Origin: Brasenia schreberi
Lineage: Eukaryota > Streptophyta > Magnoliopsida > Nymphaeales > Cabombaceae
NCBI GenBank assembly: GCA_036023115.1
Contig: JAYKKT010000073.1
Span: forward strand, 18,166,501-18,230,500
Direction: 5' to 3'
DNA: 64,000 nucleotides
Shown: positions 11,843 to 23,790 of the stretch, in pieces
Numbering within the stretch: the stretch's first letter is position 1
Layout: every line of letters begins with the position of its first letter
Program-made: the position numbers and the translations under genes
Notes under the pieces: model-generated
The model's database searches: none
What the model was told of the DNA's origin: nothing
What the model saw: the letters and a program-made list of their open reading frames with translations, nothing else

Positions 11843-12157
11843 TGTTGAAATTCAGAGCAGCATTGCAGAATATTAAAACACGAAATATGATTAATATTAA
11901 GGAGGAAACATGAGAGATTGAAAGAAAAGGGCATCCAATGGAGGCTGCCCCCCCTCTATCTCTCTCTTTCTTACACACACCCTCAAATCCTAATACAACC
12001 TACCAGCCCTTATATAAGGAGTTGTAAACCAAAAATTGACCAAAATACCCTTAGTACAGAAAAAATACCAAAATGCCCCTAATATTTTGGGCAAGTACAA
12101 TAATATCTAAAACCATCAGAAATTACAAAACTAACACAAATAACACTATCTTTAACA
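11843..12157 (-). repeat. 5' LTR of the nested non-autonomous element
   Basis: This 315-bp partner of 8503-8818 differs by scattered substitutions and small indels, indicating an insertion that is not recent. It is followed by ACATC (12158-12162), the presumed diverged target-site copy, after which LINE copy 1 resumes. Confidence 0.85.
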
Positions 12158-12667
12158 ACATCCTCTATCTCCTTTGCTTTTTCTCCAACCCATTTTGTCT
12201 CTTGTAAACATAGAATATAAATCTTTCTCCGAATCATAGTATCTACCACCTCCATTAGTTTACTGGATAATGTTCCGATATTTCAAGAACCAATACGAAT
12301 CTTATTATCTAGGATTAGCTTCCTTGCCCCCCGCATCCGTCCATAATCAAAATGCGGAGACCCTCTCTGAAAAAAAATTCACTACATTCGAGCGGCAATG
12401 TAGCGGGACTAACTTCTTTACCCATCCCCGTCTATGATGTGGGAACCCTCTCTACAATTGATTCGCTACATTCGGGAGAAAATGTAGTGGCTCTGCTGCA
12501 CGTCGCTATGTGGGGATGCCTCAAAGCAATGCTCATAATTTTTGTAATCCATGTTATAAAAATCCAACGAAGTTTTACGCTGGCTATCGAAAGCATAACA
12601 CAACCCTCCTCCTTTATCCGGGCTTGGGACCTGCAATGCAAGGGTGATCCCTTATATGGGTGGAGTT

Positions 12668-12685
12668 TTGATTAAGGATAAATCA
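12668..12685. repeat. Target-site duplication of LINE copy 1 (right)
   Basis: Partner of 5751-5768. After it, original phosphoglucomutase intron sequence resumes until LINE copy 2 at 12947. Confidence 0.8.
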
Positions 12686-12930
12686 TCTCAAATATTTTGT
12701 CACGCATGCAAATGAGTCAAATATAAGAACACCAAAATCTAAGTCCCAAAGCCAAAACAGTAGTTGAATAATCTGATACTTTAAGGTGATTCAAGCAAAG
12801 GCTAGGTAGAACCCCGATCCTATCCAATTGATATGCTCAATTACTTGAGGGTTCATTGCATTTCTTATTGATGGAGAGAGCATCCAATCCAGAATATTCT
12901 CATATTCTAGATTGGATGTATTAACTGTTA

Positions 12931-12946
12931 AGTATTATGAGCTCTA
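12931..12946. repeat. Target-site duplication of LINE copy 2 (left)
   Basis: AGTATTATGAGCTCTA is repeated perfectly at 16163-16178. It abuts the CAA (TTG on the coding strand) tail of LINE copy 2. Confidence 0.92.
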
Positions 12947-15900
12947 CAACAACAACTAAGCCTTTTCTCATACTAGACGGGGTCGACTACATGGATTATT
13001 TGTTTCCACGTAGCCCTATCATGTGCCATGTTAGCAGTTAACTCACAATAAGCTAGATCATTCTTTATTGTTTCTTTCCAACACTTTTGTGGTCGTCCTC
13101 TACCTCTTTTAATACTTTTAAAGTCTAGTTTTTCATACCTTCTTATAGGTTTTTCTTTTGATCTTCTTTTATATATCCAAACAATCATAAACGATATTCT
13201 CTCATTTTATCCTCTATTGGTGTCACTCCTAATTTGTTTCTAATAACCTCATTATGTATACAATCTTTTCTTGTATGACCACCCATCCATCTCAACATTT
13301 TTATTTCTGTCATAGACATCTTTTGTACATGTTGATGATTATCTGCCCAACACTCATAACCATAAAACACCTTTTAACTTTATGGTATCTTCTTATCACA
13401 AAGAATACCTGATGCTCCTCTCCATTTTAACCAACCACATTAATTTTATACATAACATCTCCATCAATTCTTCCATCATTCTAAAAAATTGACCCCAGGT
13501 ATTTAAAACTTTCCTTTTGGGGGATGCAATGTGTACCAATTTTAATTTCTATGTCCTCTAAAGTAACCAAATGATCAAACTTACATTCCATATATTCTAT
13601 CTTTGTTCTACTAAGTCAAAAGCCTTTATTTTCTAATGTTTCCCTCCATAGTTCCAATTTTCTATTAACTTTTTTCTTGTACTTCTCCACAAACACAATG
13701 TCATCTGCAAATAACATACACCAACATATTTCATCTTGAATATGCTTTGTTAACTCATTAATCACCATTATAAATAAGTATGGACTTAAAGTTGATCCTT
13801 GATGTAACCCAATATTAACTTCAAAAAAGTTTGTCATTCCTTCATGAATCCTCACACATGTTTTTCACCATTGTACATGTCTCTTATAAGGTTTATGTAT
13901 GTCAATGGGATACTTCTTTTTTCAAAGGTTCTCCAAAGAACCTCTCTCAGTACCCTATTGTAAGCTTTTTCTAGATTAATAAATATCATGTGAAGGTCTT
14001 TTTTTTTGCTCTAAAATATTCCATAAGACGTCTCAAAAGGTGAATTGCTTCAAGAGTAGATTTGCTAGCCATGAATCCAAATTGGTTCTCAGTTGTACTC
14101 GATACTTGTCTTAACCTATGTTCGATAATTGTTTTCCATAATTTTATAGTATGGCTCATTAACTTGATACCCTCATAATTCACACAATTCTAAATGTCTC
14201 TCTTATTCTTGTATATGGATATAGTGTACTCGTTCCCCATTCCTTGGGTATCTTTTAGTTTTTTTATATTTTATTAAATAGTCTTATGAGCCAAGTGATT
14301 CTTGTTTCTCTTAGGATTTTCTCAACTTCTATAGTAATATTGTCTGGTCCTATCGATTTATCACCCTTCATATGTTTAAGAGCTTGTTTAACTTCATTCT
14401 TTTGAATACATCACTAGAAATTGTGGTTTATATACTTTTCTGATTTGACTAACTCTCCTAAGCTAATACTAACATCTTTATTTTCATTAAAAAGATTATA
14501 AAAATAGTTTTTCCATCTATTTTTTATATCATCATTTGCAACTATAATTTTTTTATCCTTGTCTTTGATGCATCTAACAAAATTAAGATCCTTAGTTTTC
14601 TTATCTCTAGCTTTAGCTATCCTAAAAATATATCTTTCACCCTCTTTTGAGTTGAGTTTTTTATATAAATTCTCACAAATTTTAGCTTTTACTTAACTGA
14701 CAACCTTTTTCACTTCTTTTTTTGCTTTCTTATAATCCTCTAAAGTTTTACTAGTTTTCTTAACATAATGTAATTTGTAAGCCCTCTTTAACTTGATTTT
14801 ATTTTACACTACTTCACTCCACCATCAAGCTTCTCTTTGTGCCAGTACACCTCACTTAAATTCACCTAACACTTCTTTCGCCAATTTCCTAATATGTATA
14901 GTCATATTGTTCCACATATCACAAGGTCTACCAACATAATTCCAAGCATCTCCTTGAATGACTTTCTGTTTAAATATAACTTCTTTCTCACTTTTGAGGT
15001 TCCACCATTTAGTCTGAATAGCTCGATGCACTCTTTTCTTCTTTGTCCACTTTTTTACCAGTAAAGCCATAACTAATAGTCGATGTTGGGTAGTTAATAT
15101 TTCTCCTTGAATTACCTTACAATCTTTACAATAGGCTCTATCTTTTTTCCTATAAATAAAAATAATCAATTTGTGTTTGTGATAAGTCACTCTTATAAGT
15201 AATTAAATGTTCATCTCATTTTTTTAAGATTGTATTGACTATAAAGAAATCAAATGTCATAGCAAAATTTAAAATCTCCCTATCTTCCTTATTTATATCC
15301 CCGAAACCAAAGTTTTTATGAATACCTTGATATCCTAATGCATATTTACCGATATGTCCATTCAAGTATGCTCCTAAATAAATCATCTTTCTTTGTAGAA
15401 TTCTTTGAATCTCCTTATCTAACTCCTCCCAAAAAGTCGTCTTTATACTAACTTCTAGTCCTACTTGGGATGCGTAAGCACAAACTATATTCAAAACCTC
15501 TGCTCCTAATACTAATTTCAACGTCATGATTCGGTCACCATATCATTGTATGTCTACTCTACTATCCTTTAAATCTTTATTTATGATAATACCAACTCCG
15601 TTTCGAGCATTTTTTTTAGTTGAGTACCATAATTTAAAATTTGTATCCTCAATCTCCTTTGCTTTTTCTCCAACCCACTTTCTCTCTTTTAAACATAGGA
15701 TATGAATCTTTTTTTGAATCATAGTATCTACCACCTCCATTAGCTTACCGGACAATGTTCCGATATTACAAGAACCAATACGAATCTTATCATCTAGAAC
15801 TAGCTTCCTTATCCCCGCATCCGTACATATTGAAAATGTGGAGACCCTCTCTGTAATTTATTCACTACATTTAACTTCTTTACCCACACCCATCCATGAT

Positions 15901-16162
15901 GTGGGAACCTTCTCTCTAATTGATTCACTATATTCGAGCGAAAATGTAGTGACCCTTACTTACTTTTCACTACATTTGGGCTCTGCAGTGTGTCGCTAAG
16001 AGCAAACGCCCCAATGCAATACTCATAATTTGTGTAATCCATAGTATAAAAATCCAACAAGGTTTTACGTTGGTTGTCCGAAGTCTAACGCAACCCTCCT
16101 CCTTTATCCAGGCTTGGGACTGGCCATGCAAGGGTGATCCCTTACATGGGCAGAGTTTGTTG
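12947..16162 (-). mobile_element. RTE-type LINE copy 2, full length, degenerate
   Basis: This 3,216-bp copy is flanked by a perfect 16-bp target-site duplication. Endonuclease start: IRIGSCNIGTLSGKLMEVVD upstream of 15755, then KWVGEKAKEIEDTNFKLWY and GVGIIINKDLKD. Further endonuclease sequence lies at 15527-15216 and 15190-14852. RT pieces lie at 14183-13986 ([20 protein letters not shown]) and 13855-13616 ([20 protein letters not shown]), and the C-terminus at 13370-12973 ends with HVVDPV. Numerous frameshifts separate the pieces, so no functional ORF remains. The 5' 320 bp hold short repeats around 'cactacattcgag'. It sits 261 bp from LINE copy 1 in the same phosphoglucomutase intron, in the same orientation. 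Confidence 0.92.
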
Positions 16163-16178
16163 AGTATTATGAGCTCTA
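16163..16178. repeat. Target-site duplication of LINE copy 2 (right)
   Basis: Perfect 16-bp match to 12931-12946. It marks the 5' boundary of the LINE, and phosphoglucomutase intron sequence follows. Confidence 0.92.
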
Positions 16179-17100
16179 TCCAAATAAATGTTCTTGATGG
16201 CAGTCTACAAAACATATAGCAATTGCAGATTTTCTTTCACCATATCCAAAAACTTAGCAACCATGATGACTGAAAGCATATTGCATCATCCATAATAAAA
16301 CATAAAGCATACTAAGAGTCTCTTTAGGTCATCAAGACAATTAAACATTTTTTATTGTTCTTACCATCACTGAAAGCACCAAAATCAGGTGCATTATCTC
16401 CATACATTTTTTCAACTAATTGCTTGGCATACCTGATAAAGAGAAATAGGCATCAGATTTTCATTGCTTGGAAAAGATGAAGAGGAAAGCCCTTCAAAGG
16501 TTTCGTAACTTACGTAAGATTGGGATCTGGATGACCCTGACAAAAATCCTTCAATGGCACTCCATTTAAAATGCAATTCTCCAATTTTCACTTTCCTCTT
16601 TGATTAGCCAGATCTTAATCTGCATCAGGTTACATGTTATCTACAGGAAAAATAACTAGAAAAACATACCAAGTCAGCACCGAGCCTCTCCACAAAGATG
16701 GGCTTCGCATAAGCACCAGTTACTGCATGCAATGCATCAAATACAAACCTGAAAGTGGGATTCATGATGAGATTAGGAGGATCTTCCCCAATAAACATGA
16801 TTCAGTGTCCAACCTATGTTTTAGGATATACATAAAAGCAATCAGTCCTTTCCATTAAAATCTATTTGTTGTCATCAATGATATGTTCTATTATGGAGCT
16901 GCAATGCTGGCAGCTATGCCTTAAGGGAAAAAAGAAAGATAAAGAAACAAATACAGGGAATATGAATGCAAATGCAAAAGCTTGAAAGGATTTATTATAT
17001 GTCACAAATAAAAGTAGTGCAAGTTGATTAAACATAGAGGTGCATCAGGTGTCCTCAGTCATGATAAGAAGGCATTCAAATTAAAAGACAAAATTATAAG

Positions 17101-17530
17101 GCAATGATAGACCTGCAATGTTATATGGTCTTGAGTGTTGGCAGTCAATCATGCATTAGCAGAAGATGTTTCGGGCAGAAACAAAGATTTTGGGTGAATA
17201 TGTGGTTACACAACAGAAGGCAGAACCTATGATGATATGAGTAAGAAAACTTAAGAGTGCCACCGACATGATAAAACAAGGAAGGCACTAAGGTAATTTC
17301 GATGTTTGAAACAATGACCAAATTAAGCTCCAATTCAAAGACACAAGAAGATTGAGGAAATGCACTATAAAAGAGGCTGGGAAGGGCTAAAAAGCTGTTG
17401 TAAGGAACCATTACAAGATTTTAGTTTTTTAGATTTAAATGGAGGAATTCATCCAGATATATCAGAATGGTGACAAAGAATCCATCTATCAATCACACTA
17501 GCGCAGAAAAGGTTTGGTTTTAGTGAATGA
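17101..17530 (+). mobile_element. Degenerate LINE 3' fragment (plus strand)
   Basis: The plus strand contains AMLYGLECWQS followed by a KM.RAE.KIL pattern, resembling the segment after the RT domain of RTE-type LINEs (in the complete copies, [20 protein letters not shown]). Many stops follow. The fragment is more diverged than the minus-strand copies and probably belongs to another subfamily. Flanks at 16750-17100 and 17540-18230 show no recognisable feature. Confidence 0.45.
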
Positions 17531-18229
17531 TGTTAGCTCTTACCAGTAAATGTGGGAAAAAGAAAACCACAACTACCGATAAATAACAAGCATGTTAATC
17601 ATCATATCAAGAACCGACCATGTATACAATCATTATAACCCTTAGACATTCATATGTTCCAGAATAAGCACTAGGCATTGTATATGTTCCAGAATAATCA
17701 AATGATCAAGAATCCAAAAGGTCAAACACCGGCACAATTGTGTCAATGATGTAACTCAAATTTATGAGTGTTAAAATGTGTGGCAAACATTCAGAATAAG
17801 ATTTCACCACTATTTCACAAGAAATGACTATTATCTTTACTGACATAAAATAAAAAAATAGCATGCTTACTATGGTAAGTAGCGAGACATAGTCCAGGAT
17901 TAAAAATTACAATTAAGACCTTGTGGGGCTTGAATAATAAAGCAGGAAGTAGTTAAAGATTTATAACGTATTCAGAAGCAAATGATTCCGGCTGAACCAG
18001 TGGTATCAGAATTTCTAGAACAATGTAATCAAGATTAATGTTGGTGAAAGAAGTTCAAACTCCAGGTGCAGAAAAATATACATACTTTTAGCCACTTAAT
18101 ATAAGAAGAAATGTCCTTTTCCAGTCAGTGACAGAAAGAATAAGATGCTTGGCGTTAACAACTCTGAAACTCCTCAAGGTATGACATGGTTATGTATCAG
18201 TCAGATTAGACTTAACCGTGAAGCGTTAG

Positions 18230-18355
18230 TAGTTTTTTTTTCTTCTTAACAAGAATGATGGGATTAGGCTGAGCCCCATCAGATGCATACCCCTTGGTAT
18301 CGAGCAGCTGACTACTTGTGAGAGATCCAACCTCTCATTACTAGTTAATATGATA
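18230..18355 (-). repeat. Possible SINE-like repeat
   Basis: A T-rich tract (18232-18242) opens a segment that on the minus strand reads GAGGTTGGATCTCTC, similar to an RNA polymerase III B box, and ends in an A-rich tail. No target-site duplication was identified. It differs from the other SINE-like family of this window. Confidence 0.3.
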
Positions 18356-18459
18356 CTTTCCTCTTCAATTATACAGAAATATATAAATCAGCAGACTTAA
18401 TCTTCAAAGTGTAAAGCTAAATACCTGAAATCAGAGCCAGCAAATCACAAAAGGTGTTT

Positions 18460-18847
18460 GAAGTCAAAGGTGTTGATTGAAATCACATCAAATCACAAAA
18501 GGAATATGACAATCATCGTTAAAATCTGGAATGACAGCCTTGCCCTCATCCTCTAGTCGGCGGCTGCCTCCTTTCTTATTCTCTCTTAAAAAAACTGACC
18601 TAATGGCCTAGATTACACTTATATACACTTTATAACTTGAAAGATTATTTTACCCTTATTTAGATATTGGATCTCCTTGATATAAAGTGTATACCCTTAT
18701 TTTACACTTATATACACTTTATATCATATATATTACAACTTAAGTGAAACATTTCTATTATTCTCTATTTGGATATCGGATCTCCCAGTAGATCTCAGGT
18801 CCTTCAATACTTGGGCTGAATATGAATCATAACCAATTTCTTCGACA
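18460..18847 (-). repeat. Putative 3' LTR of copia element 2
   Basis: It begins on the minus strand with TGTCGAAG at 18847, directly after the polypurine tract. It contains a repeated phrase 'acacttatatacactttat' (near 18617 and 18703) that could form TATA-like sequence. The left border is a guess. Confidence 0.45.
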
Positions 18848-21800
18848 CGCTCCCAAGTTGGGACTTAAGGCTCATGATTCCCAACTTGTCCAATGCTTTA
18901 TTATTGCAGTTGGTTGTAACATGTTTGTCAGGATATCCGCCAATTGTTGTTTTGAACGTACATAGGTGAGATCAAATATTCCATATGACAACTTTTCTCG
19001 AATGAAGTGGTAATCCACTTTAATATGTTGGGTACACTCGTGATACACTAGATTAGAAACAATTTGCTGGGCAGTCATGCTATATGTATCACATCTAACT
19101 AGAATAATTATCTTAAAACCAATTTCACTCATAAGAGACACCACCCATAAACCTTCACACATTCCTAAAGCGATTGCTCTATATTATGCTTATGCACTAG
19201 ATCTAGCAACCACAGACTGTTTATTACTCTTCCAAGAAACTGCCTTTCTTCCCACACACAATATATTGTGATGTCAATCTTCTATTCTTAGTAGAACCTA
19301 CCCAGTCAGCATCTTAATAGATTTCAATTCTCAAGGAACTATTATGTAAATATAGAAGCCGTGAGTAATAGAAGATTTTAAGTATCTAATGATATGAAAA
19401 ATTGAATTCATATGATGTAGTGTAGGAGAGTGCATCCATGTGCTCACATAACTTACAACAAAACTGATATTTGGTCGAGTAATAGTGAGGTATATTAGTT
19501 TCCCCACTATCCTTTGATATTTCCCCATATCTTCATAAGGTTCATAAGTTGTTCTAACTAATTCCTTCTTAGATTCAATCGGTATGGTATACATACGGGA
19601 ATCTTCCATCGTAGTTTCTTTCAACGGGTCCAAGATATACTTACTCTCGCATAAGAATAGACAATTATCTTTTCGAATAATTTCAATTCCAAGAAAATAA
19701 TGCAACTTGCCCAAATCTTTTAAATCAAATAGACAATATAGTTTTTTCTTTAGAGAGATAATTACTTCAACATCATCCCTTGTAATAATTATATCATCAA
19801 CATATAAAACCAATGAAATTATCTTCTCACCCTGTTTCATGAATAAAGTGTGATCACTCACACTCTTTTTAAATCCCAAACCAATAATCCCTTAACTAAA
19901 ATTTTCAAACCACGTTCTAGGAGATTGTTTTAGCCCGTAAAGAGATTTTTTCAATTTGCATACCTTATTCTCTACAGCTCCTTCGTTGTAACCTAGTGAA
20001 ATATTCATATAGATGTTTTCTAAAAGATCACCTTAGAGAAAGGCATTATTAACATCAAGTTGTCATAATTTTCACTCCTGATTTATAGTTACACTTAAAA
20101 GAATTCGTATGGTATTCATCTAAGCCACCAGGGTGAATATTTTGTTATAGTCAGTTTGCATTGAATTCATACAATTGACTATAACCCTTAGCCACCAACT
20201 TGGCTTTATACCGCTCTATTCTTCCATTTGCATTAAATTTAATCGTGTACACCCACTTGCAGCCCACGATTTTCTTTTCTCGCGAGAGGTCTAAAATAAC
20301 TCATGTTTGATTCTATTCTAAAGCTATAATTTCATCATACATAGTTGCACAACATGTGGGGCTCTGGTTTGCTTCCTTAAAATTCTTGGGAACCTGCATA
20401 CTTTATGCATTCATCACAAATGATTGATATTCTTTTGAGAAATTAGAGTATGATACATCCGATGAAATGAATATGTGACAATATCACGTTTTCCCTTTCT
20501 TAAAGGGATAGGTAGATCATCAATAACATTAGAAGAGCTAGGAGTTATATGAGGAGGAGGAGGAACTGTTTCAGGGTGAGCATCTTGATTCAGGGTAGCA
20601 TTCGGAATTTGCATAATAACTTTCCTTTCTCTTCTAGAGGAGGTCTTTCATTCACTTTTTTTTGAAGTCCTATTTTCATGTATTTTAATCTCACTTTCTA
20701 AGTATAATTCTGAAGGTATTATCGGCACCATCAATTAAGGAAAATTGTTGGTTTTCCATATTCTCATAAAATAGAATTTTTTCATGAAACATTACATCCA
20801 TGATGACATAACACCTCCTCTTGATTGGGTAATAGTATTTGTATCCTTTATGTGTAGAAGAGTATCCCAAAAATTTATATTTGGTTGTTGTAGCATCAAA
20901 TTTATCTCTATTACTCGTATGCTAATGTACAAGACAAGTATATCCAAATATGTTCAAGGAAACATGAAATTATCTTTGGTTAGAATACAATAGATGGACG
21001 AGAGAATCTTCATTAAGAACAACACTAGGCATGCGATTTATAAGATACACAGTTATTAAGGTAGCTTCTCCACAATATACTTTAGGAGCATTATAACCAA
21101 TTAGTAACGTTCTAGCCACCTCCAATAGACATCATTATGTTGTGAAAAGTAAGGGCATGAAGTTTGATATAATATGCCCTTACTTAGAAAGTATGAACGT
21201 AAGGAATTACTACTCATATATTCTCTCCCATTATCACTTCTAACAACTTTGATAGAATGCTAAAACTAATTCTTAATAAACTCACAATATGAGGGCAGAA
21301 CATTGACAATTTCATCTCTTGTTTTCAAAAGATAAATCATGGTAAACCTAGTGCAATCATGTATAAATGAGACAAAATATACGTAACCATGTAAGGAAGT
21401 AATGAAACATAGATCTCAAATATCTAAATGAACAATTTCAAAGGGTTTTGAAGATCTAGTTTCATTCAATAAAAATGAAACACGATGATTTTTAGCTCTC
21501 TGATAAGTATCGCATCTTAAAATAAAATCATTACAACTCTTAAATTAGGTAACAAAACTCTAATCTTAGATAGAGGAAGATGTCTTAATCGTTGAGGCGA
21601 AAGTGACACTTTTGTTTTTCAACAAGTAACGAGGTTCCTTCTGTTGTTGTACAACCTTCCTCATAGAAGTATAATCCTCTCTTCATGCTACCTTGATCAC
21701 AGATTCTTTCCGTCTTTTTCTTCAAAAATACATTGAGTGGAATCAAATGTTAATATGCATTGTAATTGTTTAGATAAAGCATGCATAGACAGTAAATTCA

Positions 21801-22235
21801 CTAATAGATTAGGAACATATAGAACATTTTTAAGCAATGCAAGAGATGCAATAATACTCTCTTTTCCCACAATGAGAGTATTTGACCCATCACTCATCTT
21901 AATACCAATGCGATGATAATCCTTAAAGTATTTTTGTTTCCACCGTATGGCATGTAGCACCTAAGCCAACAACCCAAATTCATGTATTAAAAGTAAAAGA
22001 GTTACCCAAAGCCATAAATGAAAAAGGATAAGCCATTGTAGCTTGTAGATCTACGAAAGTCAAAGTGGATGTTGTATGGAAATCATAAGTCTTAGATTCT
22101 AGCTCTTCTATCTTTCTCTTCGTTTCAAACAAAGAATTAAGACCTATCTCCATCACATTTTTCTCATTTTGGTCACTCAAATAAGCTTTAGATTGTTGAT
22201 TTTGGTTATAACTTCGACTAATTAATTACCAACAT

Positions 22236-22475
22236 TTATCTCGTGTATGCTTCATTTTCGTACAGTGAGTGCACAAATGTTTGTCTTCTCATCTAAAAGA
22301 ATACTGTGTTCCTCTTCCTCTTCCACTATGCCCTCCTCTTCTACCTATAAGTCTAAACTTATCTCAAGTATGCCTGGTTTTCCCACAGTGAGTGCACAAA
22401 TGTTTGTCTTCTCATCTAAAAGAATACTTGTTCAGCCTCTTCCTCTTCCACTATACCCTCCTCTACCTCTAAGAG
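22236..22475 (-). repeat. Tandem duplication of the gag zinc-knuckle segment in copia element 2
   Basis: Two units offset by about 123 bp (near 22236-22350 and 22360-22475) each encode an arginine-rich stretch and a CTHC...H...C knuckle. The copy nearer the element's 3' end keeps HTRDKCW, while the other reads HT-stop-DKF. Confidence 0.65.
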
Positions 22476-22700
22476 GTAGACTTAAAATTCTTTCCAAAAA
22501 AGGTTACACTTTTTGTGTTGCTATTTTTCCTTCACTTCTAAGATATCGCCTATTTTTTCTCTCAAAAATAGTGAATAAATTATGCTAAGTGAGGAGAGCT
22601 CAACCCTACTTAAAAGGTTATTTTTCACTACCTACTCTATAATGACATCTTGTTTTTCCATAATCCTCAAATATTCACTTCGAGTTCATCACCCTTGTTA

Positions 22701-23030
<330 letters not shown>

Positions 23031-23040
23031 CTAGACCTGG

Positions 23041-23467
23041 CATGTTCCAGGTAAACAGAGACCAGTGATTTTAGTTGTTGATTTCATTTTCATAACCCGA
23101 AACCAGAACAAGAATCGCTTTGGGTCAGATTCTTGTTCTAGTTTCGGTTTTGCTGTTTCTTGTTTTGGTTTCGGTTACGGTGGTTTCACCACAGTTTTTT
23201 CATTTAGTTCCAGTTTCGTTTGAAAGATTCGTGAAATAAAGGTGGTGTAGTTTTAAAACCGGAAAATAAGAATGGATTGGAACCACTGGTTCCACGCCAT
23301 TGTTAAGATTTTGGTTCCAATTTGGTTCTCTGGTCTGGTTCAACCCATTAAACTGGGTCCGAACTGTAACCTTTCTATCGATGTATTTATATATATACTT
23401 ATTGCTAAACACACGCACATTATATATGTATATATATAATACTTGAGTATGAATAAATAATATTTGG

Positions 23468-23546
<79 letters not shown>

Positions 23547-23691
23547 CAAAGGTGGTGTAGTTTTAAAACTGAAAAATAAGAACGAATCGGAACCAGGTTC
23601 CACACCACTGTAACCTTTCTCTCCTTCTATTTGTATCTTTACTTATATCTTCACACACACACATATATCTAATACTTGAGTACGAATAAAT

Positions 23692-23790
<99 letters not shown>
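23041..23790. repeat. Compound TC/TA microsatellites in a duplicated flank
   Basis: Two (TC)n-(TA)n arrays at 23473-23541 and 23700-23770, the second followed by (GA)n to 23789, lie in duplicated sequence. The phrase 'aaaggtggtgtagttttaaa' followed by a 'gaacc...ggttccac' block occurs near 23236 and near 23548, each with 'ctgtaacctttct' downstream. Frames of Tyr-Ile and Arg-Glu through these arrays are artefacts. Confidence 0.7.

Larger units (their letters stand above)
8503..12157 (-). mobile_element. Non-autonomous copia-like LTR element carrying host-gene and hAT fragments
   Basis: The 3,655-bp element is bounded by two direct LTRs of about 315 bp. Reading the minus strand, the 5' LTR is followed directly by the initiator-Met primer site TGGTATCAGAGCC (11842-11830), and the 3' LTR is preceded by CCCAACTTGAGGGGGGG (8835-8819), a classic copia polypurine tract. 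Each LTR begins TGTTGAA and ends TTCAACA in the best copy. It interrupts LINE copy 1. The target GTATC (8498-8502) is followed on the right by ACATC (12158-12162), two transitions away. The LINE reads through once the element is removed. No gag, protease, integrase or RT motif is visible in the 3 kb interior. It instead holds a universal-stress-protein exon, a hAT dimerisation fragment and two minisatellite families, so movement would need proteins in trans. Confidence 0.85.
5769..12667 (-). mobile_element. RTE-type LINE copy 1, full length (about 3.2 kb) but interrupted by an LTR element
   Basis: A non-LTR retrotransposon with an apurinic-endonuclease-like domain followed by reverse transcriptase. 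Endonuclease remnants are at 8241-7864 (GDLNGHVG, SQTQIDYF, QHRLLV). RT remnants are at 7235-6657 ([37 protein letters not shown]), and the C-terminus is at 6198-5803, ending RIHVADPV. The 3' end lies at 5769 as repeated TTG units on the coding strand instead of poly-A. The 5' end is near 12667. The imperfect 18-bp target-site duplication TTGATT(C/A)AGGATAAATCA flanks it at 5751-5768 and 12668-12685. Without the nested element (8503-12157) its length is about 3.24 kb, the usual size of RTE elements. Frameshifts and stops make it inactive. Similar plant LINE proteins are often mis-annotated as craniofacial development protein 2-like. Confidence 0.88.
18440..22520 (-). mobile_element. Degenerate Ty1/copia retrotransposon 2
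   Basis: Minus-strand remnants in copia order. CCHC gag knuckles lie at 22470-22236 (CTHCGK, HTRDKCW). A gag/protease joint lies at 22180-21980. A pre-integrase segment lies at 21960-21697 (VLYVPNLLVNLLSMHALSKQ). An integrase/spacer remnant lies at 20614-20414. RT lies at 19879-19331 (VLYVDDIIITRDDVEVI, LFDLKDLGKLHYFLGIEI). RNase H lies at 19162-18872 (STOP-containing, VRSKQQLADILTN). The element ends at TCCCAACTTGGGAGCG then TGTCGAAG, a polypurine tract joined to an LTR start at 18847. The left LTR limit is near 18460. No 5' LTR or primer site was found near 22.6 kb, so that end is truncated. Stops and frameshifts inactivate it. Confidence 0.8.

Noticed and set aside
18001..18025. Primer-binding site suggested by TGGTATCAGA
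   Set aside because: Only ten bases match and no LTR end lies beside it; copia element 2 runs in the opposite orientation.
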